From assembly GCA_035625025.1 (NCBI GenBank), contig DASPQJ010000020.1, positions 1 to 56,599 on the forward strand: 56,599 nt of DNA, in the 5' to 3' direction. Below the pieces are notes generated by a model that made no database searches, was not told where the DNA came from, and saw only the letters and a list, made by a program, of their open reading frames with translations. Made by a program: the position numbers and the translations under genes. Source of the DNA: Bog-793 sp035625025. Lineage in GTDB: Bacteria; Actinomycetota; Acidimicrobiia; Acidimicrobiales; Bog-793. This document shows positions 42,713 through 51,191 of this stretch, one piece after another. Position 1 is the first letter of the stretch; each line of letters opens with the position of its first letter.

Positions 42713-43513
42713 ATGCACGCCGAAGTGACCTGGGCAGATGGTCGCGTGCCGGCGGCCTTGCATGAAGTGACCGAGCGGCAACCGCTGATCCACTGCCTCA
42801 CGAACATCGTTGTCGCGCAATTCACCGCCAATGTACTTCTCGCGGTCGGCGCCTCTCCGGCCATGGTGGAGAACGCCGTCGAATCCGGACCCTTTGCCAC
42901 GGCGGCCGGCGCGGTCTTGCTGAATCTCGGGACTCTGTCGGCTGAGCGTGAGGTCGCGATGCGCTCAGCCGCGACCGCAGCACACGAGCACGGCCGTCCG
43001 TGGGTGTTCGACCCGGTCGCCGTGGGAGCGCTGGCGCACCGCACCTCGTTTGCAGGTGAGCTGCTCGAACTGCGCCCGGTGGTCGTACGAGCGAACGCCT
43101 CGGAAGTGTTGAGCCTGGTCGGGTCGGAGGTTGGGGGTCGTGGGGTGGACTCGCTCGCCCCGTCCGAGGCGGCAATCGGCGCCGCCACCCTGCTCGCTCG
43201 GGAACGAAACTGTGTCGTCGCCGTGAGTGGCGCGGTCGACTACGTGACCAACGGGAAAGACGTTGTCGCGATCTCTGGGGGAAGCCCGCTTCTGACCCGG
43301 ATCACCGGAACGGGCTGCGCACTCGGCGCGCTTGTAGCCGCGTTCGTGGCGGTTGAAAACGACGCACTGTTCGCGGCAGCTGCCGCGTCGGCTGTTTTCA
43401 AGGTGGCCGCGGAGCATGCAGCGTGTGGGAACCCCGGCCCGGGCACGTTCGCGGTGAACCTCATCGACCAACTGGCCTCCCTAGCGCGCGGAGAAACCAA
43501 GAGGCCGCTGTGA
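42713..43513 (+). CDS. thiM: Hydroxyethylthiazole kinase ThiM
   Basis: Phosphorylates salvaged thiazole alcohol for thiamin synthesis. The 266 residues contain PLIHCLTNIVVAQFTAN (near 24), the substrate-binding N-terminal block, the phosphate region NASEVLSL, and the catalytic anion-hole TGTGCALGAL (near 202). It is translated straight from the TPP riboswitch. Its stop overlaps the thiE start as GTGA. Together they are a salvage unit; no thiC or thiG is nearby. Confidence 0.96.
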   Translation: MHAEVTWADGRVPAALHEVTERQPLIHCLTNIVVAQFTANVLLAVGASPAMVENAVESGPFATAAGAVLLNLGTLSAEREVAMRSAATAAHEHGRPWVFDPVAVGALAHRTSFAGELLELRPVVVRANASEVLSLVGSEVGGRGVDSLAPSEAAIGAATLLARERNCVVAVSGAVDYVTNGKDVVAISGGSPLLTRITGTGCALGALVAAFVAVENDALFAAAAASAVFKVAAEHAACGNPGPGTFAVNLIDQLASLARGETKRPL

Positions 43514-44148
43514 ACCGCAAACTCGACCCGACGTTGTATCTCGTCGCGGATGGCGAGGCCTGTAGCGGTCGTGGCCTGCTCGAGATCGTGCGGGCAGCGG
43601 TCGCTGGAGGCGTGACGGCGGTGCAGTTCCGCGATCACCGCGCGACGACTCGTGGACTCTGCCAGGCGACGGCTGAACTTTGTGAGCTTCTCTCTGGAAC
43701 GGGAGTGCCCCTGATCGTGAACGACCGGCTGGACGTGGCGCTCGCAACGGGTGCCGACGGGGTACACCTGGGGCAGTCGGATCTTCCCGTCGTCGCTGCG
43801 CGCGAGATTGCCGGTCCTGAGCTCGTCATTGGGTGGTCGGTCACGAACTTCGCGGAGGCAGAGCTTGCAGCTGCACTACCCCCGGGAACAGTCGACTATC
43901 TCGGCGTTGGGCCGATCTACCCGACCCCGACGAAAAGCGATGCCGCCCCGCCGATCGGGGTGGCGGGTCTGCGCGCAATCTGCGCCTTCTCGTCGTTGCC
44001 GTGTGTTGCTATCGGCGGGATCAACGCGGATCACGTTGCCGAGATCGTCGCCGAAGGAGTTGCAGGGATCGCGGTGGTGGCGGCAATTTGCTCCGCCGAA
44101 GATCCCTGTGCTGCTGCGGCCGAACTGCTTCGCCGGGCTGAGCACTGA
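43510..44148 (+). CDS. thiE: Thiamin-phosphate synthase ThiE
   Basis: Couples HMP pyrophosphate with thiazole phosphate. The 212 residues form a TIM barrel with VQFRDHRATTR (near 38), VNDRLDVALATGADGVHLGQ (near 70), GPIYPTPTKSDAAPP (near 137; the pyrophosphate loop) and IGGINADH (near 178). GTG 43510 overlaps thiM by 4 nt, so it is under the same riboswitch. In the first motif the usual Q-x-R-x-K is QFRDHRAT, so the basic residue has shifted. Confidence 0.95.
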   Translation: MNRKLDPTLYLVADGEACSGRGLLEIVRAAVAGGVTAVQFRDHRATTRGLCQATAELCELLSGTGVPLIVNDRLDVALATGADGVHLGQSDLPVVAAREIAGPELVIGWSVTNFAEAELAAALPPGTVDYLGVGPIYPTPTKSDAAPPIGVAGLRAICAFSSLPCVAIGGINADHVAEIVAEGVAGIAVVAAICSAEDPCAAAAELLRRAEH

Positions 44149-44399
44149 TCACAACGCCTCGATGCGCGTGAGGCAGTCGATGTGCGTCACGGCGGTCTCG
44201 CGACGGGGGGTGTTTGATCACGGGCATTTGCCTCCCCCGAAAGTGATGCAAGTCTCGTCCACCAGCGTGGCGATGTACGAAACAACCCAGAGAATTCTTC
44301 TGGTCTGCTGCCCCACACAATGTGGAAGACGCGGAGCCTGCCGAGTAACCGCTCCGCTCCCGGGGTTCATGACTGAAACAGCGGCACCCCTCGGCGAGC

Positions 44400-44419
44400 G
44401 TTCTGTCCCGGGGCAGAAC
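44400..44419. repeat. 20-base perfect palindrome
   Basis: GTTCTGTCCC is followed directly by its complement GGGGCAGAAC (one G-T pair when folded as RNA). With no loop it is better suited to a dimeric DNA-binding protein than to a terminator. No T-run follows it on either strand. It lies about 70-90 bases upstream of the likely promoter of the first glycosyltransferase. Confidence 0.5.
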
Positions 44420-44487
44420 AAATCCGAGCGAGACCGTTGAATGAGAAGGTGATTCCTTACTGCGAGCAAGGCACCGCGTCGCTACCT

Positions 44488-44493
44488 TATAGT
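44488..44493 (+). promoter_or_regulatory. Candidate -10 box for the first glycosyltransferase
   Basis: TATAGT is near consensus; its -35 is weak. A transcript start near 44500 would favour the ATG at 44560 over the in-frame TTG at 44437. Confidence 0.35.
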
Positions 44494-44559
44494 TCCACCG
44501 TGGCATTGAACACACCCGCGGTCGACGCAATCAAAGACGTGAGAGGGGAATCGAGCCAG

Positions 44560-45387
44560 ATGTCGGTTGGTGATAATGGTGATATCGCCGAACGGTTTAA
44601 ATTGACGATTGTCGTTCCTGTATTCAACGAAGAGCGAACAATCCGCTCGGTTCTTAATGCCCTGAAACTCCAACCTGTCCCCGGTGACGTAGAGATCATC
44701 GTCGTTGATGACGGCTCGACTGACCAAACGCCCGAGATCATCTTTAACATGCCTCACGTGCGGATCCGCCACGAAATGAACCTCGGTAAGGGCGCTGCAA
44801 TCCTGACAGGGATTGAGCGCGCGACAGGAAGCCACCTGCTTGTCTTCGATGCGGATTCGGAGTACGACCCAGCCGATATACCGAGTCTGGTCGTGCCGGT
44901 CGCTGCTGGTCGTGCCGAAGTCGTCTATGGCGTGCGGGTGCGCGGCGCGCGGACGAATTTCCCGTCTCTTGCGTATGCTATAGGCAATCGCCTGATGACA
45001 GAGTTCGCCAACATTGTCTACGGGTCGGCGATTTCCGACCTTCACACATGTCTGAAACTTCTCCCGTTGCCGCTGCTGCGCAAAATGCAATTGAAGGAGC
45101 GTGGATTTGGACTCGATACGGAAATAAGCGCCGAAATGCTCCGGCTCGGTTTCCGGCCTTACGAGATCCCGGCCTCCTACGTGGGGCGAAGCCGAGAGGA
45201 GGGCAAGAAAATCCGCCTGAGGGACGCCCTTCGCTGCGTTCTGGTGTTGTTGAAGGTTCGGATGCGCGGAAGAACCCGGTATGGAGCGAGGGACCACTCG
45301 TTGGCCCCTCGTGTCGTGCCGGCTCCATGGAGCCCCGAAAGGAGGCGCGCGGATTGGTCTTCAGAGAGAAGGCGAGTCCAGCTGTGA
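44560..45387 (+). CDS. Family 2 glycosyltransferase (DPM1-like)
   Basis: A 275-residue cytosolic GT-A enzyme. LTIVVPVFNEERTIRSVL (near 14) with VVDDGSTD (near 45) is the nucleotide-sugar site and VFDADSEYDP (near 97) holds the DxD-type metal site. The fold resembles polyprenyl-phosphate mannosyl/glucosyltransferases that make lipid-linked sugar donors, but no C-terminal membrane helices are present. I chose ATG 44560; TTG 44437 is in frame upstream. Codon third positions are less GC-biased than in the first 40 kb. Confidence 0.85.
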   Translation: MSVGDNGDIAERFKLTIVVPVFNEERTIRSVLNALKLQPVPGDVEIIVVDDGSTDQTPEIIFNMPHVRIRHEMNLGKGAAILTGIERATGSHLLVFDADSEYDPADIPSLVVPVAAGRAEVVYGVRVRGARTNFPSLAYAIGNRLMTEFANIVYGSAISDLHTCLKLLPLPLLRKMQLKERGFGLDTEISAEMLRLGFRPYEIPASYVGRSREEGKKIRLRDALRCVLVLLKVRMRGRTRYGARDHSLAPRVVPAPWSPERRRADWSSERRRVQL

Positions 45388-45408
45388 GGGGTCGCTTCGC
45401 GCCCGTTG

Positions 45409-46608
45409 ATGGCTAGATCCGATGGCCTTATCTCCGTCGCGATGGTGAGCGACGCCCTTTACCCTTATCACCGCGGAGGCAAGGAAACCCGGCACCACGA
45501 ACTGCTGTCGCGGCTCCACGGTGTTCTCAACTTCACGCTGTACACGATGCACTGGTGGCCAGAGCGACAGCGGACACGTTGGGAAGAAGGCATTGAATGT
45601 CGAGCTATCTGTCCACTGTTCCCGCTGTATCGAGCGGGCCGGCGTTCTCTGCTGGAAGCGATCGCGTTTTCTCTCGCGTGCCTCCGACTTCTCGGAAGGC
45701 ACTTCGACGTCGTGGCGACGGATCAGGTCCCTCATCTCCAGCTTCTCACCCTCCGCCTGGTAACCAAGGTCAAGCGACGTCCGCTCGTGGTCACGTGGTA
45801 CGAGGTCTGGGGTCGGGAGTACTGGACAACGTATCTCGGGCGCTTTGCGGGAGTCATCGCCTGGTGGGTTGAGCGTCGAACAATGGGATTGCCCGATCAG
45901 ATCCTGGCGGTGTCGGCGGGGACCGCTGACAGATTGCGTTTGCAAGTGGGCGATGACGTGCCCATCCGGGTAATTCCGCCCGCGATCGATTTGAACCTCA
46001 TTGCTGAAGTTGCTCCGGCGGGGCCAGACGGCGCGTCAGAGTTGCTCTTCGTCGGCAGGCTTCTTAAGCACAAGGGCGTGCACTTGCTCATCGACTCCCT
46101 GACCAGGCTTCGATCCGTGCGGCCAGTGCGTCTGCTCGTCGTGGGCTCTGGTCCCGAGCGGGCCAACTTGGAGAAACAGGCTTTCGAGAAGGGCGTTGGC
46201 GCGCTTGTTCGCTTCCGGGCGGATGTCACGGACGCCAGGGAGATCTACGCGCTCATGAAGGCCGCGCGAGTTTTCGTGTGCCCTTCGGTCCGGGAGGGAT
46301 TCGGGATCGCGCTCCTCGAGGCGCTCGCGTGCGGCACCGCGGTCGTCACGACGTCCCATCCCGACAACTATGGTCGTGAACTCGTCGCTCGCTCAGACCG
46401 GGGGTATCTGGCAGAGCCCACGGTCGAGGCGATTACCGCTGCTATCGAAGCAGCTCTGGCAGACGGACCCTTTGCGGACAGACCGACCGAACCGTGGCTC
46501 AGGGAGTTCGATTGGACGCGCGTCGCCGAAAAGTACTTCGAAGCACTTGTAGATTCGGTTGCTCCTCGAGCACGTCCGCGGTCACCTTCCACGACGGCCG
46601 ACGCCTAG
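45409..46608 (+). CDS. Family 4 glycosyltransferase (GT-B)
   Basis: A 399-residue retaining glycosyltransferase. The N-terminal half starts with SDALYPYHRGGKETRHHEL (near 14-32); the C-terminal half has LLFVGRLLKHKGVHLLIDSL (near 211) and the donor site VREGFGIALLEALACG with the E-x7-E pair (near 299). ATG 45409 is 21 bases after the preceding GT2 gene. A role in assembling a surface polysaccharide is inferred from its neighbours; the sugar is unknown. Confidence 0.88.
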   Translation: MARSDGLISVAMVSDALYPYHRGGKETRHHELLSRLHGVLNFTLYTMHWWPERQRTRWEEGIECRAICPLFPLYRAGRRSLLEAIAFSLACLRLLGRHFDVVATDQVPHLQLLTLRLVTKVKRRPLVVTWYEVWGREYWTTYLGRFAGVIAWWVERRTMGLPDQILAVSAGTADRLRLQVGDDVPIRVIPPAIDLNLIAEVAPAGPDGASELLFVGRLLKHKGVHLLIDSLTRLRSVRPVRLLVVGSGPERANLEKQAFEKGVGALVRFRADVTDAREIYALMKAARVFVCPSVREGFGIALLEALACGTAVVTTSHPDNYGRELVARSDRGYLAEPTVEAITAAIEAALADGPFADRPTEPWLREFDWTRVAEKYFEALVDSVAPRARPRSPSTTADA

Positions 46609-46644
46609 CGTGTTCCCTGCATAGGTTTGGAGCTGCCGGTTCTA

Positions 46645-47655
46645 ATGTCGAAACAACCCGTAAGGGAGAAAACAAAGCTCGTGACGAACCCGGACCCGAT
46701 GGTCATCGGTTCAGCGAGCGTGACGTTTGTCGTCATTGCCTACAACGAAGCGGACGGGATTGCAGACTGTCTGAGGTCGATCGCGGCCCAGCAGGGGCTC
46801 TCGAAGTACGAGATCGTTGTCGTGGATGACTGTTCCAACGACGCGACTCCGTTCGTGCTCGCACAATTGGCGAAGGAGATCCCCGAGCTGCGGGTGATTC
46901 GACATGACACCAACCTCGGTCGCGGGGCAGCCCGAGCAACCGGCGTGCGCGAGGCGCGCGGTGAGCTCTTGGCGATGGTTGACGCCGACATCCTGCTTCC
47001 CGCAGATTGGTTTGCTCGATGCCTAATAGGACTTGAGAGGTCCGACGTCGTAAGCGGCACGGCAGTTCCGGATGGCGACGTCGGCTTCCTGGCCAGGCGA
47101 TTCGGCTTGAAGCCCAAGCTTGTTCCCAGCTCGACTCGCACTACGGGTAACAATGCCTTATTTCGCCGGATGGTTTTTGATCGAATTGCCTACGAGGAAG
47201 ATCTGCGCGAGGGGGAAGATGTCGCTCTGGACCATCAAATGGATGAAGCTGGAATCGGGCGCGAGGTCGTACCCCATCTGCGTGTGGAGCACCGCGAGAA
47301 CAAGACGTTCTCACGAGAGCTTCGGTGGCTCTTCCAGAGCGGCCTGGGTGCTTCTCGTCAGCTCGAACGGTACCGGAAGGTGCGCGGACCGGACATCGCC
47401 TTCGGACTGACCCTTCTGAGCTGGCTTGTGTCGTGTCTGGCATGGCGCGGGCGAGCCAGACGCCTTGGTGCCGCGCTTCCGCTTTGTTGTCTGGTGGCAA
47501 TGTCCTTCGCGCATGTTGCGACGAGATTTGAATACCGGCGAGATGGCCTGCGCTATCTCGGTGCCGTGACGGCTGACTCGGCGCTGCTGTCTTCGTACTT
47601 TCTCGGTCGGCTCGTCGGACACTTCCGACTCCGATTCGTCAATCGCGCACCATGA
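46645..47655 (+). CDS. Membrane-anchored family 2 glycosyltransferase
   Basis: A 336-residue GT-A enzyme. VTFVVIAYNEADGIADCLRS (near 26) and VVVDDCSNDAT (near 62), MVDADILLPADW (near 112; DxD) are visible, and LREGEDVALDHQM (near 189) supplies the catalytic ED region. Three hydrophobic helices at the C-terminus (about 253-270, 280-298 and 310-330) anchor it. A TTG at 46627 is an alternative start. It resembles succinoglycan-type ExoA glycosyltransferases. It converges with the next minus-strand glycosyltransferase gene. Confidence 0.87.
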   Translation: MSKQPVREKTKLVTNPDPMVIGSASVTFVVIAYNEADGIADCLRSIAAQQGLSKYEIVVVDDCSNDATPFVLAQLAKEIPELRVIRHDTNLGRGAARATGVREARGELLAMVDADILLPADWFARCLIGLERSDVVSGTAVPDGDVGFLARRFGLKPKLVPSSTRTTGNNALFRRMVFDRIAYEEDLREGEDVALDHQMDEAGIGREVVPHLRVEHRENKTFSRELRWLFQSGLGASRQLERYRKVRGPDIAFGLTLLSWLVSCLAWRGRARRLGAALPLCCLVAMSFAHVATRFEYRRDGLRYLGAVTADSALLSSYFLGRLVGHFRLRFVNRAP

Positions 47656-47758
47656 CCGGCGCCGTCAAGCACATCCCGTCTCCATCCCGATCACGGCAGG
47701 GCCGTTTCGCGGCGCGGCGCCGCTCTGCCAGGAACCTCCGCGATTCCTTGACGCGGCC

Positions 47759-49198
47759 TTACTCCTCTGGGACGGAGTCGCGCACGACCTCGATGCCGAG
47801 CAGCGATTCATAGAGCCGGCGCACCGACGCGGCAACTCCCTGTGGTGATACAGCATCTGCTTCGTTTCGGGCTTTGGTCCCGTTGCTCCTATCGCCCGGA
47901 ATCGTGACAACCCGTGACCGGTTCCGATTCGAGTGCGCCAGAAGCTCATCCCTCCGCCCTGATGAAGCGACTACCAGGACATCCGCGAACCATGGCACCT
48001 CGCGAATCTCGCCTCGGTCCCACGCCACCACCCGGAGTCCGCTCCAACGAGCGAGCCTGAGAACCGTAACCCAGCGACGAGCAGCTTGAACCTCATTGAG
48101 TGTCGCGACATTGCGGAGATCGACAATGCGAACTCCACGAAGCCGGCGCCACACGAGCCGAAGTCCCAAGCACCGGCTTGCCGCCTTGAGGATCTCGGTT
48201 CGAACCCCGAATTCCGCGAGCTGCTCGCGTGAGGGCGAGAACCGAGCATCATTCTGGTCCGAGGTGATGAACACCACGCGAACCTTCTGATCCATAACGA
48301 CAGCGGCCAAACCCTGAAAGAAGCTCACCGACCGGACCCATTTCACACGGAGGAAGGTCCCGGGAGTGCCGGTTCGAAGGGCACGATAGACCGGCAAAAC
48401 AAGCAAGCCTGTCCAGACAACAGGTATCCACCATGAAACTGGACCGAGCGCCAACGAGATCGGAAACCCAACGAGCCACGCTGGATACGCGAGAAGATCC
48501 GGCCACATAGCAAATTGCTCCGGGATCCGATTCGGGTGCGTCACGAAGAGCATCGCCGTGCCTTGGCCGTAGTGCCGACCACGAATCACCTCGCGTGCGG
48601 AATCACCCCACCGCATCGACATCCTGGCTCTCGCTGCGCAAACGACGCGCAGATGCGCGTCCTGCATTCGCCAGCCGAATTCTGTGTCTTCGCCGTACGC
48701 GAAACGCTCGTCAAAGGGCCCAATCGTGTTGAAGACGGAACGCTTAACCGCCATATTGGCGGTCACGGTGATACGAATCGGCGCTCCATCGGGGAGTTCA
48801 TTGATCGTGCCCATGAACGGTGAATCGAGGCTAAAGATCGGTCCGCACGTCGCATCGGCTTGTCCTGCGGTGAGGGGCGTGATCAACTCGGAGAGCCAAT
48901 CCCCCATCGGCACTCCCCCTGAGTCGCAGAACGCAATGATTTCGGCCCGCGCGGCATTTACGCCAACGTTGCGCTGATGGGCGATCGTAACCGTCACCCC
49001 GAGGGGCCCGACGAAGTCAATCCAGCGAACCCACGGATGTGAAACGCGGATGTTGTTGAGGCGTTTGCGCGATGCATCAACCACGATGCATTCGCCTTCG
49101 TTTTCGTCGACGTGTCGTCGCAAGGTGGCCAGCGTCTCTGCCAGCTGCGGCTCGTCCTTGGAAACGATGACGACACTGACTCGCGGCGTGTCAGTCAT
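47759..49198 (-). CDS. Family 2 glycosyltransferase with an extra C-terminal domain
   Basis: A 479-residue protein from ATG 49198. Residues 1-240 are a GT-A domain: VSVVIVSKDEPQLAETL (near 7), CDSGGVPMGDW (near 91) in the DxD position, and AYGEDTEFGWRMQDA (near 164). Two membrane helices follow (about 238-275). Residues about 310-479 form a separate soluble domain starting RVVFITSDQNDARFSP, with a Rossmann-like strand pattern that I do not recognise; it may be a remnant of a GT-B half. It is on the opposite strand to its left neighbour. Confidence 0.82.
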   Translation of the reverse strand: MTDTPRVSVVIVSKDEPQLAETLATLRRHVDENEGECIVVDASRKRLNNIRVSHPWVRWIDFVGPLGVTVTIAHQRNVGVNAARAEIIAFCDSGGVPMGDWLSELITPLTAGQADATCGPIFSLDSPFMGTINELPDGAPIRITVTANMAVKRSVFNTIGPFDERFAYGEDTEFGWRMQDAHLRVVCAARARMSMRWGDSAREVIRGRHYGQGTAMLFVTHPNRIPEQFAMWPDLLAYPAWLVGFPISLALGPVSWWIPVVWTGLLVLPVYRALRTGTPGTFLRVKWVRSVSFFQGLAAVVMDQKVRVVFITSDQNDARFSPSREQLAEFGVRTEILKAASRCLGLRLVWRRLRGVRIVDLRNVATLNEVQAARRWVTVLRLARWSGLRVVAWDRGEIREVPWFADVLVVASSGRRDELLAHSNRNRSRVVTIPGDRSNGTKARNEADAVSPQGVAASVRRLYESLLGIEVVRDSVPEE

Positions 49199-49428
49199 CG
49201 ACTCCGACCGGCTTACTGTGCACCTGAGGAGTCTTCATACTCAGATACCTCATCGTCCTGAATCAAGTGGAGGCCCAGAAGGCTGACTCAAGCCGATCTT
49301 CTGCGCTCGCAGCCTGCGAGCTCCAGCAAATAACACGCTGGCGCCGACCATGTTGACCGTGTTCGCCGTAAATGGCGCCATCGTGTCGACCAGTGGTATT
49401 CGCAGCACCAATTGAAAAAGGACCAACT

Positions 49429-50556
49429 CTAGGGGGCGACTTGGAGCGCTCGCTCGTAAACGGCCTTCGTTGCCACAGCGACATCGTGCCATGTCCATGC
49501 GGTTGTCCACTCATATGCCGCGGCTACCCGGGCCGCGGTCTCTTTGGGCGAAGCCCGCAGGGCGGCTGCGAGTTCGTCGCGAAGCCCCGTTGCTGCTGAG
49601 TGGTCATACCGGAACACCGCCGCGGCGGGCACATCACGGAGCTCCGGGAGGTCAGGAACTAGCACCGGCACGCGTCGTGACATCGCGACGCGCAACGAAG
49701 TCGAGTTCGTGATCCAGCGGAATGGGATCGCGACAAGGTCAGCAGCAGAGAGAAGCACGTTTAGTTCCTCATCGGGGAAAACCCCGTTATCCCAGCGAGC
49801 GTCACGTCCTTGTCGATTCAGACGGCGGACGAGGTCGTCGAGCTTCATCGCGTATTCCGAGTCGCGGGCTTTGCCGAGCAGACGGAGGCAAAGCTCGGTA
49901 GTAGAGGGAAGCTCGAGAATCGCCTCGAGTAGCAGGTCTACGCCCTTATAGGGGTCAAGGTGCCCGAACATTGCGACCAACGGCGTGGCCGTTGGTACGC
50001 CGAGCTGTTTCCGGGCGTCTTCTCGGGGTGGAGCAGTTCCGAGCGCCGGTGCGCCTTCGGGGATGACCTCGATCAGCTTGGGATCGACTCCAAAGAACTC
50101 AGAGAGACAACGCTTGGCGTCTTCGGTAATCGTGATCACCACCCGTGAGCGCCGGAGTAGTGGGCGGCGCCCGGCTCTGTCGTCATCAAAAGCAGGGGCC
50201 AGCGGGAGGGGTTCATGTGAGGTGTAAACAATTCGGAATCCGATCGCGTTGGCAAACCACAGCATAAAGGCGAACCACCAACGGGGCACCTTATTCACTA
50301 ACGGCAATCGTCGTGTCCACCACCACGAGAACTTGTAAACCCAGTGCAGGTGAATGAGATTGAACCCTCGGAGCCGACAGACCACCAACTCAAACGGGGA
50401 AAGGAGGGTGTTCAAGGTCTGGCTTGGCGTCCATGCTGTTGCGAGCCAATCGGAATCAACGCCGATTTCGTGCAGTGCTTTCCGCAGCTGAGGCAGGTAG
50501 GGGTTCTCCTCGTTCTGTGGCGTCATTAGGACCTTGGGGATTCGGGAGCGAGTCAC
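49429..50556 (-). CDS. Family 4-like glycosyltransferase (GT-B)
   Basis: A 375-residue GT-B enzyme. NPYLPQLRKALHEIGVD (near 18), LIHLHWVYKFSWWW (near 70), and the C-terminal MFGHLDPYKGVDLLLEAIL (near 195) define the fold. The usual E-x7-E donor motif is replaced by RWITNSTSLRVAMSRRVPV (near 283), a variant seen in some exopolysaccharide glycosyltransferases. The start is uncertain: GTG 50556 is used; an upstream ATG at 50601 and ATG at 50526 are in frame. Probably part of the same glycan pathway. Confidence 0.85.
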   Translation of the reverse strand: MTRSRIPKVLMTPQNEENPYLPQLRKALHEIGVDSDWLATAWTPSQTLNTLLSPFELVVCRLRGFNLIHLHWVYKFSWWWTRRLPLVNKVPRWWFAFMLWFANAIGFRIVYTSHEPLPLAPAFDDDRAGRRPLLRRSRVVITITEDAKRCLSEFFGVDPKLIEVIPEGAPALGTAPPREDARKQLGVPTATPLVAMFGHLDPYKGVDLLLEAILELPSTTELCLRLLGKARDSEYAMKLDDLVRRLNRQGRDARWDNGVFPDEELNVLLSAADLVAIPFRWITNSTSLRVAMSRRVPVLVPDLPELRDVPAAAVFRYDHSAATGLRDELAAALRASPKETAARVAAAYEWTTAWTWHDVAVATKAVYERALQVAP

Positions 50557-51007
50557 AGGGCGTCGGCCCTTGCGCGCGACCCTGTCGATCCGGCATGGCA
50601 TGGTCCCATTGGTCTTGAACTCCGCACTGGCAATTCCCGGCTTCGGCTAGGGCGCCCAGATCTGACGGCTCACAGGCGTTGGCCATGGACGTTTTCGTCC
50701 AACTGAGGCATTTTTCTCTCTGGCCACGAAATCGTAGTCAACGTTTCGAATCGGCACGTATGTTCAACGGGCGTTGGCGAATCTAGGGTCACAGCACATC
50801 CGAGGGGGCGAGTGTGTTGTCGACGAGTGCCAAAGCTCTGGTTCGAATGGGAACATCGTCGGGTACATGACATCTCCTCGTGACGAGACCACGGTACGAA
50901 ACGCCACGCGAAAAAGGGCCCCGCCGACGGCTGTTGCGGCAGCGATGCTCGGCCAGGCCGCGAGCCTACGGGATGTTCATCTTCACCCGCGGTCCGGTGT
51001 GCAATCG

Positions 51008-51067
51008 TTGCCGATCGTCAGCGTTGGGAAACTCATCCTGTTCGGATGAGCTGACGATGCGTGGCAA
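51008..51067 (+). other. Three-helix inverted-repeat element, possible structured RNA
   Basis: Nested complementary arms: TTGCC (51008-51012) with GGCAA (51063-51067); ATCGTCAG (51014-51021) with CTGACGAT (51051-51058); CTCATCC (51032-51038) with GGATGAG (51044-51050) closing a 5-base loop. All 20 pairs are Watson-Crick. A 10-base purine-rich bulge (51022-51031) lies on one side only. No T-run follows, so it is not an ordinary terminator. It could act on either strand. Confidence 0.55.
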
Positions 51068-51124
51068 AGGTGGTTCTTAAAGGAGGGTCGGCGTAGGCGG
51101 CTGTCCATACTTCATCGCATTGCT

Positions 51125-51151
51125 TTGACGTCGCCCCATTGCTTCTAAGAT
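51125..51151 (+). promoter_or_regulatory. Candidate promoter for the 51192 glycosyltransferase
   Basis: TTGACG (51125-51130), 15-base spacer, TAAGAT (51146-51151). The spacer is short. A transcript start near 51158 would give a leader of about 35 bases, which would exclude the stem element. Confidence 0.35.
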
Positions 51152-51191
51152 TCAAGAAAGTTGCGGCCCTTCATGCGGAGACGGATGAATT

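Larger units (their letters stand above)
44149..44559. other. Intergenic region at the edge of the glycan island
   Basis: No gene is supported. It holds the perfect palindrome at 44400-44419 and a -10-like TATAGT at 44488-44493. Base composition begins to fall here, with more A and T than in the preceding 44 kb. Confidence 0.5.
50557..51191. other. 635-base intergenic region with RNA-like structure
   Basis: No gene is supported between the two divergent glycosyltransferase genes; short open frames have no ribosome site or domain. It contains the multi-stem element at 51008-51067 and a candidate promoter at 51125-51151. It is AT-richer than the first part of the window. Confidence 0.5.

Noticed and set aside
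45321..45334. 14-base palindrome GGCTCCATGGAGCC
   Set aside because: It lies inside the 3' end of a glycosyltransferase gene and nothing suggests a function.
48183..48199. tRNA T-loop-like GGTTCGAACCCCG
   Set aside because: The flanking T-stem does not pair and the site is inside a glycosyltransferase gene.
50838..50852. GGTTCGAATGGG resembling a tRNA T-arm
   Set aside because: No acceptor, D or anticodon arms could be placed around it.
51026..51058. Hammerhead-ribozyme-like GAAA and CTGACGA
   Set aside because: Only one hairpin lies between them where two helices and a cleavage site are required, and CTGACGA is fully paired with an upstream arm.
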